A stretch of 64,000 nt of DNA. Source: Kaistella yonginensis (lineage in GTDB: Bacteria > Bacteroidota > Bacteroidia > Flavobacteriales > Weeksellaceae). The position numbers were made by a program, and so were the translations under genes. The stretch spans positions 1 through 64,000 of the forward strand of contig NZ_JAUFQB010000011.1 in NCBI RefSeq assembly GCF_030409525.1. The letters run 5' to 3'. Positions 32,087 through 40,502 of the stretch are shown piece by piece (positions within the stretch are counted from its first letter, which is position 1; each line of letters opens with the position of its first letter). The notes beneath the pieces were generated by a model, which ran no database searches, was not told the DNA's origin, and worked only from the letters and a program-made list of their open reading frames with translations.

Positions 32087-32683
32087 TTACAACTTCGGTT
32101 GTAGTTCAATTTCTTTAATTGCCGTAATTGGTGCTATTTTGACATTTTTATTTTCTTTGGTCACGTAAAAATAATACAAACTATTGGATCCAATTAAATA
32201 AATTTGCTGCTTTTCTCCGGTATTAAATTTTAAAATGCTAAGAAATTCTAACTGGTTGCTTTTAATTTTTTTTGCAATTTTAGCTCCGGAGCACCAGCCA
32301 AATCCTAGAAAGAACGAGAGTAAAAATACAGCCATAGCCAATAGAAATCTATTTTTGATCTTGTTTTGATTTTCTTTTGCCGTTGAAATATCATCCGTTT
32401 TTAATCCCACAAGTTTCTGTGTAATCCGTTTATCTGTATTTTTACTTACATAAAAACTGAGTGCTAAGGTTAATGTCACAATCATAATAACTGCAATGAT
32501 TAGAGATATGTTTGCGGTTAAATCAGCAATAGGGCCGAGTAAAATATCCATCACAGACGAATAATTTAGGATGTTTACGCCCAACTGATTATACAGAAGA
32601 CTTTGTTTAAGAATTCCAAGGATGATGAGATACAAATATCCAAGCGGTAAAAATTGTAAAAGCTTTTCTAAATTTTTAATCAT
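32087..32683 (-). CDS. Membrane protein, unknown function
   Basis: 198 residues. Transmembrane segments at about 12-27 (LPLGYLYLIILGILKQ), 57-80 (ANISLIIAVIMIVTLTLALSF) and 113-132 (FLLAMAVFLLSFFLGFGWC), separated by a Lys-rich cytoplasmic-type loop (KNTDKRITQKLVGLKTDD). The last 55 residues are a soluble beta-rich tail (IYLIGSNSLYYFYVTKENK). No family recognised. The tail recalls ligand- or protein-contact modules, but there is no firm basis for a function. Neighbours (a REP-like element and idi) give no clue. Confidence 0.65.
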   Translation of the reverse strand: MIKNLEKLLQFLPLGYLYLIILGILKQSLLYNQLGVNILNYSSVMDILLGPIADLTANISLIIAVIMIVTLTLALSFYVSKNTDKRITQKLVGLKTDDISTAKENQNKIKNRFLLAMAVFLLSFFLGFGWCSGAKIAKKIKSNQLEFLSILKFNTGEKQQIYLIGSNSLYYFYVTKENKNVKIAPITAIKEIELQPKL

Positions 32684-32759
32684 ATTTGCTTGATGTAAAT
32701 CGACCGTTTTTGATCATTTTTTACGATTTCGTATTTTACAATTGCTCATTAATAATCCT

Positions 32760-33272
32760 TTACAACCGATCTTTATATTCACCCAGAATAATCTTAAACC
32801 ATTCTGTAAAATTTTCCGGATTCGATTCCATTTCTGCATCCAGTGCTTCCATGGTGATATATCTGATGTCCGAAACTTCTTCTTCATTCAAAGAAAATTT
32901 TCCGTCATAATTTCCCGTAAAAACGTGGTCTAGTTCGTGTTCCCAAAGATTTCCACCCACATCTGCTTTATAGATAAAGTGAAATTTTGGAGTGAGTTCC
33001 ATTCCTTCAATTCCCAACTCTTCTTTCAATCTGCGTTGTGCTGCTTCCAGATAGGTTTCACCATCTCGGGGATGAGAACAAACTGCATTCGTCCATTGAT
33101 TTGGGGAATGGTATTTTTCGGCGGCTCTTTTTTGTAAGAGCACTTCTCCTTTTTCATTAAACAAAAAAACAGAAAAAGCACGATGCAAAAGACCGTTTTC
33201 GTGCGCCTGCATTTTATCCATTAAACCCAAAACCTCGTCTTTTTCCGAGATTAAAACTACTTGTTCTTCCAT
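32760..33272 (-). CDS. idi: Isopentenyl-diphosphate delta-isomerase, type I
   Basis: Interconverts IPP and DMAPP for isoprenoid (menaquinone, carotenoid, undecaprenyl) synthesis. The 170-residue Nudix protein has LLHRAFSVFLFN, the catalytic Cys in TNAVCSHPRDGE, the Nudix-like helix AAQRRLKEELGI, the catalytic Glu in WEHELDHVF and the metal-binding EEEVSDIRYI segment. I chose the ATG at 33272. The earlier in-frame GTG at 33278 is the first base of a TAATTTTG -7 element and so cannot be the start if that promoter is used. The leader would then be nearly absent. Confidence 0.94.
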   Translation of the reverse strand: MEEQVVLISEKDEVLGLMDKMQAHENGLLHRAFSVFLFNEKGEVLLQKRAAEKYHSPNQWTNAVCSHPRDGETYLEAAQRRLKEELGIEGMELTPKFHFIYKADVGGNLWEHELDHVFTGNYDGKFSLNEEEVSDIRYITMEALDAEMESNPENFTEWFKIILGEYKDRL

Positions 33273-33277
33273 CTTCA

Positions 33278-33285
33278 CAAAATTA
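33278..33285 (-). promoter_or_regulatory. -7 element next to the idi start
   Basis: Minus-strand TAATTTTG ends 5 bp before the ATG at 33272, implying a leaderless or very short-leader mRNA if it is functional. Confidence 0.45.
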
Positions 33286-33491
33286 AGATTAAATAATCTA
33301 TTGGGGAAATTTTTAACTTCAATTTAACCTACAAAATTGGGGATTTTTTTGAGAGCAAATATGGTAAGATTTTCATGATTAATCGTTCTTTTTGTAAATT
33401 TTTATTCTCATCAGAGTACCATTAACAAAAGGAAAAACCGCTTCGCATAACGATTGCAAATATTTAATAGGCTGTAAATCAATGAAATTTT

Positions 33492-33499
33492 GTAATTTT
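33492..33499 (+). promoter_or_regulatory. -7 element for the HAD-serA operon
   Basis: TAATTTTG, 16 bp before the ATG at 33516. It overlaps an in-frame TTG at 33498, arguing against that codon as a start. Confidence 0.5.
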
Positions 33500-33515
33500 G
33501 CACCTTAAATTTTTG

Positions 33516-33920
33516 ATGATGGAATTAGAATACAAAGACCATTTAAGCCCAATGCTCAAAGGAGAGATGAAGAATTACTTAATCGATATCGATGGTACGA
33601 TTACAGATGATGTGCCCAACGAAGAGCCGGAACGAATGGTGACTTGTGAGCCGTATTTAGACGCCTTGGAGACCATTAACAGATGGTACGATCAAGGTCA
33701 TATCATTTGTTTTTTTACCTCTAGAACCGAAAATTTAAAACAATTGACCATCGATTGGCTCGATAAACATGGCTTCAAATACCATAGCGTTTTATGTGGA
33801 AAACCTCGGGGTGGAAATTACCATTGGATTGATAATCATATCGTGAAAGCGACCCAATACAGAGGTAAATTTACTGATATGGTAGAAAAAAAGTTGACCA
33901 TTGAAGTTTTTAATGATTAA
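33516..33920 (+). CDS. HAD-superfamily phosphatase-like protein next to serA
   Basis: About 134 residues from tandem ATGs at 33516/33519. The HAD motif I NYLIDIDGTITDD (DxDGT) holds the nucleophile and acid/base Asp. Motif II is in CFFTSRTE, and motif III/IV are compressed (GKPRGGNYHWIDNHIVKATQ). It is small and capless, typical of the type C0 or phosphoheptose/LNS2-like branch. It lies 8 bp before serA and shares its promoter. The substrate is unknown. A role in serine biosynthesis (phosphoserine dephosphorylation) is an inference from context only, since SerB proteins are larger and have a cap. Confidence 0.82.
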   Translation: MMELEYKDHLSPMLKGEMKNYLIDIDGTITDDVPNEEPERMVTCEPYLDALETINRWYDQGHIICFFTSRTENLKQLTIDWLDKHGFKYHSVLCGKPRGGNYHWIDNHIVKATQYRGKFTDMVEKKLTIEVFND

Positions 33921-33928
33921 AATAAAGG

Positions 33929-34888
33929 ATGAAGATATTAGCAAATGACGGTTTAGATCAATCAGGAATTGATGCTTTAACAGAAAAAGGATTCGACGTA
34001 ATTACCACCAAAGTTCCACAGGAATTTTTAGTCGATTTTATCAATGGACATCAGATAAGAACACTGCTGGTAAGGAGTGCAACTGAAGTTAGAAAAGATT
34101 TAATCGATGCTTGTCCAACTTTAGAAATCATTGGTCGCGGTGGTGTGGGTATGGATAATATTGATGTGGATTACGCTCGGTCTAAAAATATTCATGTGAT
34201 CAATACACCCGCTGCTTCGTCAGCTTCCGTGGCAGAATTGGTTTTCGCACATTTGTTTAGCGGTGCAAGATTTTTACAAGATTCAAATCGGAAAATGCCT
34301 TTGATTGGCGACACCCAATTTAATCAGTTGAAAAAATCCTATGAGAAGGGAATTGAACTTCGTGGTAAAACCATCGGGATTGTAGGCATGGGCAGAATCG
34401 GACAAGAAGTAGCGAGGATCGCTTTAGGTTTAGGAATGCGGGTAATTGCAGCGGATAATAATATCGGTCGAGCCAGCATAAAAGTTAAGTTTTACAATAA
34501 TCAATTCATCAATGTTGATATAGAAACAGAACCTTTGGGTGATGTTTTGAAGCATGCAGATTTTATTACGCTTCATGTTCCGGCACAAAAAGAAGGGTGT
34601 ATGATTGGTGCTCCAGAGTTTGAGAAAATGAAAAATGGCGCAGTCATTGTGAATTGCAGTAGAGGAGGGGTGATCGATGAACAAGATCTGATCAGTGCAC
34701 TCGATTCTGGCAAACTTGCCTTTGCAGCTTTGGATGTTTTCAATAATGAACCAACGCCTTCAAAAGCCATTTTGAACCATCCTAAAATTTCCTTGACTCC
34801 TCATACAGGAGCTTCTACGGTGGAAGCACAAGATCGAATCGGTCTTTCTTTAGCCGAACAGATCTGTAGTATTTTACAGACTCATTAA
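33929..34888 (+). CDS. serA: D-3-phosphoglycerate dehydrogenase family
   Basis: A 319-residue D-2-hydroxyacid dehydrogenase that oxidises 3-phosphoglycerate to phosphohydroxypyruvate with NAD in serine synthesis. Features are LLVRSATEVRKDLID, IGRGGVGMDNIDVD, INTPAASSASVAEL, the Rossmann loop GIVGMGRIGQEVAR, the catalytic Arg in NCSRGGVIDE, Glu in NNEPTPS and His in TPHTGAST. It lacks the C-terminal ACT/ASB regulatory domains, so feedback inhibition by serine as in E. coli is not expected. The usual flavobacterial partner serC is not adjacent here; the upstream gene is a HAD-like phosphatase. Confidence 0.88.
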   Translation: MKILANDGLDQSGIDALTEKGFDVITTKVPQEFLVDFINGHQIRTLLVRSATEVRKDLIDACPTLEIIGRGGVGMDNIDVDYARSKNIHVINTPAASSASVAELVFAHLFSGARFLQDSNRKMPLIGDTQFNQLKKSYEKGIELRGKTIGIVGMGRIGQEVARIALGLGMRVIAADNNIGRASIKVKFYNNQFINVDIETEPLGDVLKHADFITLHVPAQKEGCMIGAPEFEKMKNGAVIVNCSRGGVIDEQDLISALDSGKLAFAALDVFNNEPTPSKAILNHPKISLTPHTGASTVEAQDRIGLSLAEQICSILQTH

Positions 34889-34910
34889 CAAAATAATGTA
34901 CTTATAAATA

Positions 34911-34939
34911 AAAAGACGCATTTTTCAATGCGTCTTTTT
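34911..34939 (+). terminator. Terminator of the HAD-serA operon
   Basis: AAAAGACGCAT (34911-34921) pairs with ATGCGTCTTTT (34928-34938). It can also end convergent mscL. Confidence 0.8.
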
Positions 34940-34958
34940 AGCGATATCAAAAATGCTT

Positions 34959-35330
34959 TTATTTATTTTTCAATAGATCTCTGATTTCTGCCAGAAGATC
35001 TTCTTGACTAGGTCCTGCTGGTGCAGCTTCTGGTTCAGGTTTCTGCATTTTGTTTGCTCCTTTAATTAAAAAGAAAAGAACCACAGCAATACATAGAAAA
35101 TTAATAATCGCGGATAAAAAATTCCCATAGGTTATCCCATTCCAAGCTAATTTGGATATGTCTTCTGCACCTGCCGCCTTCAATGCAGGATTCAAAAGTA
35201 GTGGCGTGATGACATCTTCCACCAAAGAAGATACAATTTTTCCGAAAGCAGCACCGATAATTACACCCACTGCCAAATCCATTACATTCCCTTTAAAGGC
35301 AAATGCCTTAAATTCTTGAATCATTCCCAT
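34959..35330 (-). CDS. mscL: Large-conductance mechanosensitive channel MscL
   Basis: MscL opens under high membrane tension to release solutes during hypo-osmotic shock. The 123-residue protein starts with IQEFKAFAFKGNVMDLAVGVIIG (the S1/TM1 signature), has the periplasmic loop AWNGITYGNFLSA and TM2 FLCIAVVLFFLIKGAN, and ends with a short acidic-Pro linker and cytoplasmic helix (SQEDLLAEIRDLLKNK). Length is standard. It is single and convergent with serA. Confidence 0.95.
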   Translation of the reverse strand: MGMIQEFKAFAFKGNVMDLAVGVIIGAAFGKIVSSLVEDVITPLLLNPALKAAGAEDISKLAWNGITYGNFLSAIINFLCIAVVLFFLIKGANKMQKPEPEAAPAGPSQEDLLAEIRDLLKNK

Positions 35331-35355
35331 AATTTATGTTTTTAATTTTGTAAAG

Positions 35356-35363
35356 CAAAAATA
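35356..35363 (-). promoter_or_regulatory. -7 element for mscL
   Basis: Minus-strand TATTTTTG, 25 bp before the mscL ATG. Confidence 0.4.
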
Positions 35364-35486
35364 AAAAATTATTTTACAATTAAGCCGTGAATTGGTTATC
35401 TTATTTTATTTTTAGCCAATAATTTATAAATAAAATAGTAAAGTATGGTATAATTCCTTAAATTTAAATAGTGAAAAAGGCATATA

Positions 35487-36980
35487 ATGAAAATATTTTC
35501 AGCAGCACAAATCAAAAATTGGGATTCATACTCCATAAATATTGAACCGATTTCCGCTTTGCAATTAATGGAAAGAGCTGCGAATTCCTGTGTAGATTGG
35601 ATGGTTGAAAGCTATGAAATTAATGACTCATTTTCTGTTTTTTGTGGCAACGGAAATAACGGAGGTGATGGTTTTGCAATCGCCCGATTATTATATTTAA
35701 AAGGTTTTGAGGTGGCTTTATTCACCAATCAAAAGCAGGAATATTCAGAAAATGCTTGGATTAATTTAAAAAAATGTCAGGAAATCACTGGAATTGATAT
35801 TTACGATTTTGAAAGGCTCAGCCAATTTAATTTTAAGGAAAACACAATTATAATTGATGCACTTTTTGGAATTGGATTAAATCGAAAACTCGAAGGAGAA
35901 AACGCCGAAATTATTGACGTGCTTAATAAATTACCTTTTTCTAAAATTTCTATTGATCTGCCTTCGGGACTACTTGCTGATCGGATCACAGAACAAAACG
36001 CACTCGTATTTAAAGCAGACCAAACCCTCACATTTCAAACTTGGAAAAAGGCATTTCTTCATCCAGAAACCGGCATTTTTTGTGGAAAAGTTCATCTTTT
36101 GAATATCGGTTTAAGCGAGCAATTTGGGGCAGAAGAACCATCGGATGACTTGGTGATTGATGAGGAAATGATTCAAAATATTTATAAATTACGAAGTGAG
36201 TTTTCGCACAAAGGAACTTTTGGAAAAGCAACCCTAATTGCCGGAAGTTTTGGAAAAATGGGTGCGGCGGTTTTAGCCACGAAAGCTTCGCTTAAAACTG
36301 GAAGTGGATTAACCTTCGTACTTGCACCAAAATGCGGATACGATATTCTTCAAACCTCTTGCCCCGAAGCAATGTTTAGTAACGGTGGTGAAAATAGGAT
36401 CGTAAACTTTGACTTTGAAGATGATTCAGTTCTTGGAATCGGTCCTGCTTTAGGAACTGATGCATCGACCGAATCTTCTTTTTTAAAATTTTTGAAAACG
36501 CACCGAAATCCTATGATATTAGATGCTGATGCTTTAAATATACTTTCTAAAAATCCTGATAATCTAAAACTGATTCCTAAAAACGCAATCATAACGCCAC
36601 ATCCAAAAGAGTTTGAGCGACTTTTTGCCCCGACAAAAAACTCATTTGAAAGATTGAATTTAGCCAGACAACAGGCGAAGGAATTAAAGATTTTCATCGT
36701 TTTAAAAGATCATCACACCCAAATTATCACTCCGGATAATAGGGTTTTTTATAATGTTTCTGGGAATTCTGGGATGGCAAAAGGAGGAAGTGGCGATGCA
36801 TTATTAGGGATTTTAGCATCACTGCTTGCGCAGAATTATTCCGCAGAGAATACAGCGATTTTTGGGGTTTGGCTTCATGGAAAAGCAGGTGATTTCGCTG
36901 CGGAAAAATATTCCAAAGAAGCCATGCTCGCCTCTGATTTGATTGAAGAAATTGGGACGGTTTTTAAATATCTGAATTAA
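35487..36980 (+). CDS. nnr: Bifunctional NAD(P)HX epimerase/dehydratase
   Basis: Repairs hydrated NAD(P)H. The 497 residues hold an N-terminal YjeF/epimerase domain (about 1-215), with FSAAQIKNWD, the CGNGNNGGDGFAIARLL loop and IDLPSGLLAD, and a C-terminal ATP/ADP-dependent dehydratase of the ribokinase-like fold (about 235-497), with GKATLIAGSFGKMGAAVLATKA, LDADALNIL, ITPHPKEFERL, VLKDHHTQI and the anion-hole/catalytic loop GMAKGGSGDALLG. Both domains look intact. The gene is single and convergent with lgt. Confidence 0.94.
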   Translation: MKIFSAAQIKNWDSYSINIEPISALQLMERAANSCVDWMVESYEINDSFSVFCGNGNNGGDGFAIARLLYLKGFEVALFTNQKQEYSENAWINLKKCQEITGIDIYDFERLSQFNFKENTIIIDALFGIGLNRKLEGENAEIIDVLNKLPFSKISIDLPSGLLADRITEQNALVFKADQTLTFQTWKKAFLHPETGIFCGKVHLLNIGLSEQFGAEEPSDDLVIDEEMIQNIYKLRSEFSHKGTFGKATLIAGSFGKMGAAVLATKASLKTGSGLTFVLAPKCGYDILQTSCPEAMFSNGGENRIVNFDFEDDSVLGIGPALGTDASTESSFLKFLKTHRNPMILDADALNILSKNPDNLKLIPKNAIITPHPKEFERLFAPTKNSFERLNLARQQAKELKIFIVLKDHHTQIITPDNRVFYNVSGNSGMAKGGSGDALLGILASLLAQNYSAENTAIFGVWLHGKAGDFAAEKYSKEAMLASDLIEEIGTVFKYLN

Positions 36981-36982
36981 AA

Positions 36983-37010
36983 AATCCTTCCAAATAGAAT
37001 TGAAAGGATT
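36983..37010. terminator. Terminator between nnr and lgt
   Basis: AATCCTT (36983-36989) pairs with AAGGATT (37004-37010) with a loop that itself nearly pairs. A T-run follows on the minus strand, so it mainly serves lgt. Confidence 0.6.
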
Positions 37011-37037
37011 GCGTTTTACACGAAAATTTTTAAGAGT

Positions 37038-37907
37038 TTATGCAGGTTCTTGCTTGTTTTCTTCAGGGGTCACATTGTTTTTTGAATACCACATAATGAC
37101 AAGTCCTGCCAAGATTAATGGGATAGAAAGCACTTGCCCGGTATTTAAAATTCCTAAGGTTATTTTTTCTACGCCTTGTGGTTCTTTCAGAAATTCAACC
37201 AAAAAACGAATCGACCAAAGTACGGCAAAGAAAAAACCAAAAAGCCAGCCTTGTTGGTATTTTTTATTGGTTTTAAGATAGATCATCCACATGATGAAGA
37301 ACAGCGCTAAATAAGAAAATCCCTCAAAAAGTTGTGTAGGATATCTGGGGACAATTTCACCATAACTTAAACTCTGCTGCGGAAATTTAATCGCAAAAAT
37401 TGAATTTTCAGGAGCGGGTTTTCCGATAATTTCTGAATTGAAAAAATTTCCAAACCTGATAAAAAATCCAGCCAAAGCCACTGTTATTGCAACCCGATCT
37501 AGCATCCAAAAAGGATTTTTCTTCACCACTTTAATCGCGAAAATGATTGTTGAGGTCACCAAAACAATCGCCGCTCCATGACTTGCCAAACCGGAAAATC
37601 CTGTGAATTCAAAAGTGGGATTGGTGCGAATAGGTAAAAAAACGGACCAGAAATCTGTTTTGAAAAGTTCAGGTTCATAAAATGCAACGTGTCCAATCCG
37701 GGCTCCGAAAATAGTCCCGATTAAAGTCCAGGTAAAAAGTGGCTCTACAAATTTTACATCAACATGATCGATTTTAAACATTTTGGTCATTAAAACATAG
37801 CCAAGTCCAAAGGCAATGATAAACATTAAACTGTAATAATGAAGGGTAATTGGTCCTAAAGGAATCCCTGTGGACGGATCCCAAGTGGAATATAAGAATG
37901 TAAACAT
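37038..37907 (-). CDS. lgt: Prolipoprotein diacylglyceryl transferase
   Basis: Lgt attaches diacylglycerol to the lipobox Cys of prolipoproteins in the inner membrane, the first step for the many lipoproteins seen here (YceI, SusD, SusE and others). The 289 residues have seven hydrophobic helices, the conserved GxSxHG-like loop (GFSGLASHGAAI), the Lgt signature IRFGNFFNSEIIG, and the PRYPTQLFEG and QGWLFGFFFAV segments. It is monocistronic with the yidD gene just upstream on the same strand (66-bp gap). Confidence 0.94.
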   Translation of the reverse strand: MFTFLYSTWDPSTGIPLGPITLHYYSLMFIIAFGLGYVLMTKMFKIDHVDVKFVEPLFTWTLIGTIFGARIGHVAFYEPELFKTDFWSVFLPIRTNPTFEFTGFSGLASHGAAIVLVTSTIIFAIKVVKKNPFWMLDRVAITVALAGFFIRFGNFFNSEIIGKPAPENSIFAIKFPQQSLSYGEIVPRYPTQLFEGFSYLALFFIMWMIYLKTNKKYQQGWLFGFFFAVLWSIRFLVEFLKEPQGVEKITLGILNTGQVLSIPLILAGLVIMWYSKNNVTPEENKQEPA

Positions 37908-37973
37908 ATAATTTATTTCATTTTTTTAATAACGCACTAAGGCACTAACTTAATCATTCAATCACACAAAAAC

Positions 37974-38210
37974 TTACGGCTTCTTTTCCGGAACCGGATC
38001 GTAGCCTTCGCCTCCCCAAGGGTGGCATCTCGCAATTCTTTTAGCGCCCAACCATAATCCCTTAACCGGCCCGTGAATTTTAAGTGCTTCGATCATATAA
38101 TGGGAGCAGGTGGGCTCGTACCGACAATTTTTTGGCAATAATGGTGAGATAAACCACTGATAAAATTTTATCAGGACAACCAAAGGAAATGTGATGATTT
38201 TGTTGAACAT
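37974..38210 (-). CDS. yidD: Membrane protein insertion efficiency factor YidD
   Basis: 78 residues with the YidD signature: [23 protein letters not shown] split by a helix, [30 protein letters not shown] and [11 protein letters not shown]. The four conserved Cys/His positions are present. YidD helps the YidC insertase place membrane proteins. It is not in the rpmH-rnpA-yidC cluster but precedes lgt on the same strand. A -7 element lies immediately upstream. Confidence 0.93.
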   Translation of the reverse strand: MFNKIITFPLVVLIKFYQWFISPLLPKNCRYEPTCSHYMIEALKIHGPVKGLWLGAKRIARCHPWGGEGYDPVPEKKP

Positions 38211-38211
38211 A

Positions 38212-38219
38212 CAAAGATA
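38212..38219 (-). promoter_or_regulatory. -7 element abutting the yidD start
   Basis: Minus-strand TATCTTTG ends 1 bp before the annotated ATG (38210), closer than a normal leader allows. Either the mRNA is leaderless or the real promoter is further upstream. Confidence 0.35.
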
Positions 38220-38432
38220 ATACTTCGCAAAAGTAGAGCTTTTTATGTAACAAATAAATATTTAAATAATAGATTCTGTTTTGTGTGTTTTCTATATTTC
38301 ACAGTTTAAGTAGATAATTGTATTCATAAACTTAAATTTTTCTATGTTTTTTTATGATATTTTAAGTAAAAATTTTAAATTATTGCGAGAATACAAAATA
38401 TTATACCAATCTTTGCACGATATTTTTTAATA

Positions 38433-39404
38433 ATGATAAGAGCGTATATAAAAGGAACAGGATCTTACACCCCACCAAAAATCTTAAAAAATGATTTTTT
38501 TGAAGCAGTAGGATCTTCAGATGAGTGGATTTTTAAAAATTTAGGGATCAAGGAAAGAAGAATAGCAGTAGGTGAAGTGACCAGCGATTTAGCTTCTAAA
38601 GCAGCTTTGGAAGCTTTAAAAGACGCAGGCATTAATGCTGCTGAAGTTGATTTAATCATTGTAGCAACTTCTACCCCCGACAGGCAAGCACCTTCAACAG
38701 CTTGTTTTGTCCAGGAAAAAATCAAAGCACCAAATTCGGTCGCTTTTGATATTTCTGCCGTTTGCTCGGGCGGTCTTTATGGTTTGGCGATTGGCTGCCA
38801 GTTTATACAAACCGGACTGTACAAAAATGTCTTAATTATTGGGGCAGATACATTTTCCACTATTACCGATTGGAACCGAAAAGATTCTGTTTTTTTTGGG
38901 GATGGTGCGGGAGCAGTTTTGCTTTCTGCAACCCATGAAGATAAGGGTTTCTTTGATTTTAAATTGCATGCAGACGGAACAGGGAAAATGCATTTTAATA
39001 TTCCTGCTGGTGGGTGCGAAATCCCTGCCACAGAAGAAACCATTAAACAAGGCCTTCAGTATTTCCAAATGAATGGTAAAGAAGTATATGAAACTGCAAC
39101 CAGGGTTTTACCGGAATGCATCAACGAGATTCTAGAGGCAAATCATTTAAAATCAGATGATGTAGCGTGGGTTATTCCACACCAGCCAAGTATTAGAATT
39201 TTGCAAAAAGTTGCTGCTGAAGTTAATATTCCTTTTGAGAAAGTGATGACCAATATGGATAAATATGCGAATACCTCAGGAGGAACAATTCCTATCGTGC
39301 TCGATGAAACCTATAAAAGCGGAAAAATAAATGAAGGAGATCTATTGCTCTTTGCTGCTGTAGGATCTGGCTGGACTTGGGGAACTGCCCTGTATAAAGC
39401 CTAA
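38433..39404 (+). CDS. fabH: 3-oxoacyl-ACP synthase III (FabH)
   Basis: Starts fatty-acid chains by joining an acyl-CoA primer to malonyl-ACP. The 323 residues include the FabH landmarks IKGTGSYTPPKIL, DEWIFKNLGIKERRIA, and the triad Cys111 (DISAVCSGGLYG), His250 (VIPHQPSIR) and Asn280 (YANTSGGT). It is followed 48 bp later by a FabI-type enoyl reductase, so the pair probably forms an operon. It is a second, clearly different KAS III from the one at 10337. A near-consensus -7 (AATCTTTG) is at about 38409-38416. Confidence 0.88.
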   Translation: MIRAYIKGTGSYTPPKILKNDFFEAVGSSDEWIFKNLGIKERRIAVGEVTSDLASKAALEALKDAGINAAEVDLIIVATSTPDRQAPSTACFVQEKIKAPNSVAFDISAVCSGGLYGLAIGCQFIQTGLYKNVLIIGADTFSTITDWNRKDSVFFGDGAGAVLLSATHEDKGFFDFKLHADGTGKMHFNIPAGGCEIPATEETIKQGLQYFQMNGKEVYETATRVLPECINEILEANHLKSDDVAWVIPHQPSIRILQKVAAEVNIPFEKVMTNMDKYANTSGGTIPIVLDETYKSGKINEGDLLLFAAVGSGWTWGTALYKA

Positions 39405-39452
39405 TATTCAATCAAAACTTTAATCATAACCCTATAATTTATCAAATTTAGA

Positions 39453-40277
39453 ATGCTTTCAAATCAAACTTTTTTAATTACCGGAATTGCAGATGAAAAT
39501 TCTCTCGCAATGAAAGTCGCTCAAGAAATTTTATCCTATAATGGCAAGGTCGTGTGTACCGGATTAGGGGTGACCCCTTTTCATACCAATTTATCTGAAA
39601 AAGCAACCAACTTTCTTACCAAATCATATGCAGATTTCGAAGAAGCTTGCAAGAAGAACTTGGGAAATGATGTTTTGCTTTTCCCGTTAGATGTGACCCT
39701 ACCCGAAAATTTACATTCATTTGCCAATGAACTTTTAACTCGAAATATCAAGTTAAGCGGGTTTTTACATGCAATCGCAATGGACAAAACCATTCGCCAA
39801 AAGTCGGTAAAACCAATGTTAGAAGTTACTGCTGAAGAGTTTAATGATACGATGACCGTTTCTGCATTCTCCTTGATCAGCCTATCTCATGCTTTATTGC
39901 AAAATGGCGTATTGCAAAACGGAAGTTCTATAGTCTCCCTAAGTTACATCGCTGCCGAAAAAGTTTCTTTTTTTCCGTACATCAATATGAGTATCGCCAA
40001 AGCTGCACTCGAAAGATTAACGATTGAAATGGCGTACGAACTTGGCAAAGATTATGGCATCAGAGCTAATTGCGTGCGATTCTCTCCTTACATGGGAAGT
40101 AAGGCAGGAAATGCAACGCTCAAAGATGAAGATGTAGCTAGAGCTGACCGATTGAGTCCCTTAGGAAACGCAACTCCAGAGGATTTAGCGCACGAGGTTA
40201 TTCATCTTTTTCGTAAAGAGATCAGAATCACAGGAGAAATTCGCCATGTAGATGGAGGCTTCCATATTATGGGATAA
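39453..40277 (+). CDS. fabI: Enoyl-ACP reductase, FabI-like SDR
   Basis: Reduces enoyl-ACP in the last step of each elongation cycle. The 274-residue protein has the FabI-type nucleotide loop ITGIADENSLAMKVA (G-x5-S-x3-A), the DVTLPENL pocket and the catalytic pattern Tyr165 (LSYIAAEK), Tyr176 (FPYINMS) and Lys183 (IAKAALE), matching the Y-Y-x6-K set of FabI. The C-terminal part has RANCVRFSPYMGSKAG and EIRHVDGGFHIMG. The 30-60 region is divergent, so it may be a variant enoyl reductase. It is probably cotranscribed with the preceding fabH. Confidence 0.83.
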   Translation: MLSNQTFLITGIADENSLAMKVAQEILSYNGKVVCTGLGVTPFHTNLSEKATNFLTKSYADFEEACKKNLGNDVLLFPLDVTLPENLHSFANELLTRNIKLSGFLHAIAMDKTIRQKSVKPMLEVTAEEFNDTMTVSAFSLISLSHALLQNGVLQNGSSIVSLSYIAAEKVSFFPYINMSIAKAALERLTIEMAYELGKDYGIRANCVRFSPYMGSKAGNATLKDEDVARADRLSPLGNATPEDLAHEVIHLFRKEIRITGEIRHVDGGFHIMG

Positions 40278-40297
40278 ACTTTAAAATCGCTCCACCT

Positions 40298-40334
40298 AAA
40301 AGCTCATTTATTAAAAAAGAATGGGCTTTTTTCT
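40298..40334 (+). terminator. Terminator of fabH-fabI
   Basis: AAAAGCTCATT (40298-40308) pairs with AATGGGCTTTT (40320-40330), with one G-U pair, followed by T-rich sequence. Confidence 0.65.
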
Positions 40335-40502
40335 ATTCAGTTATTCCTAGCGTTTTTTTTGTTAAGTAGGTCTTTATTCATATCACTTCTAATTGTTTTT
40401 AACAGAAGCAATTTCGTGGATATTTAAAAAATATAATTTTTAGAACAGAATTGCCTTGCTGTGGTATTCCAAATTCTTAAAAAAATAGTGCAATTTTGTA
40501 CC

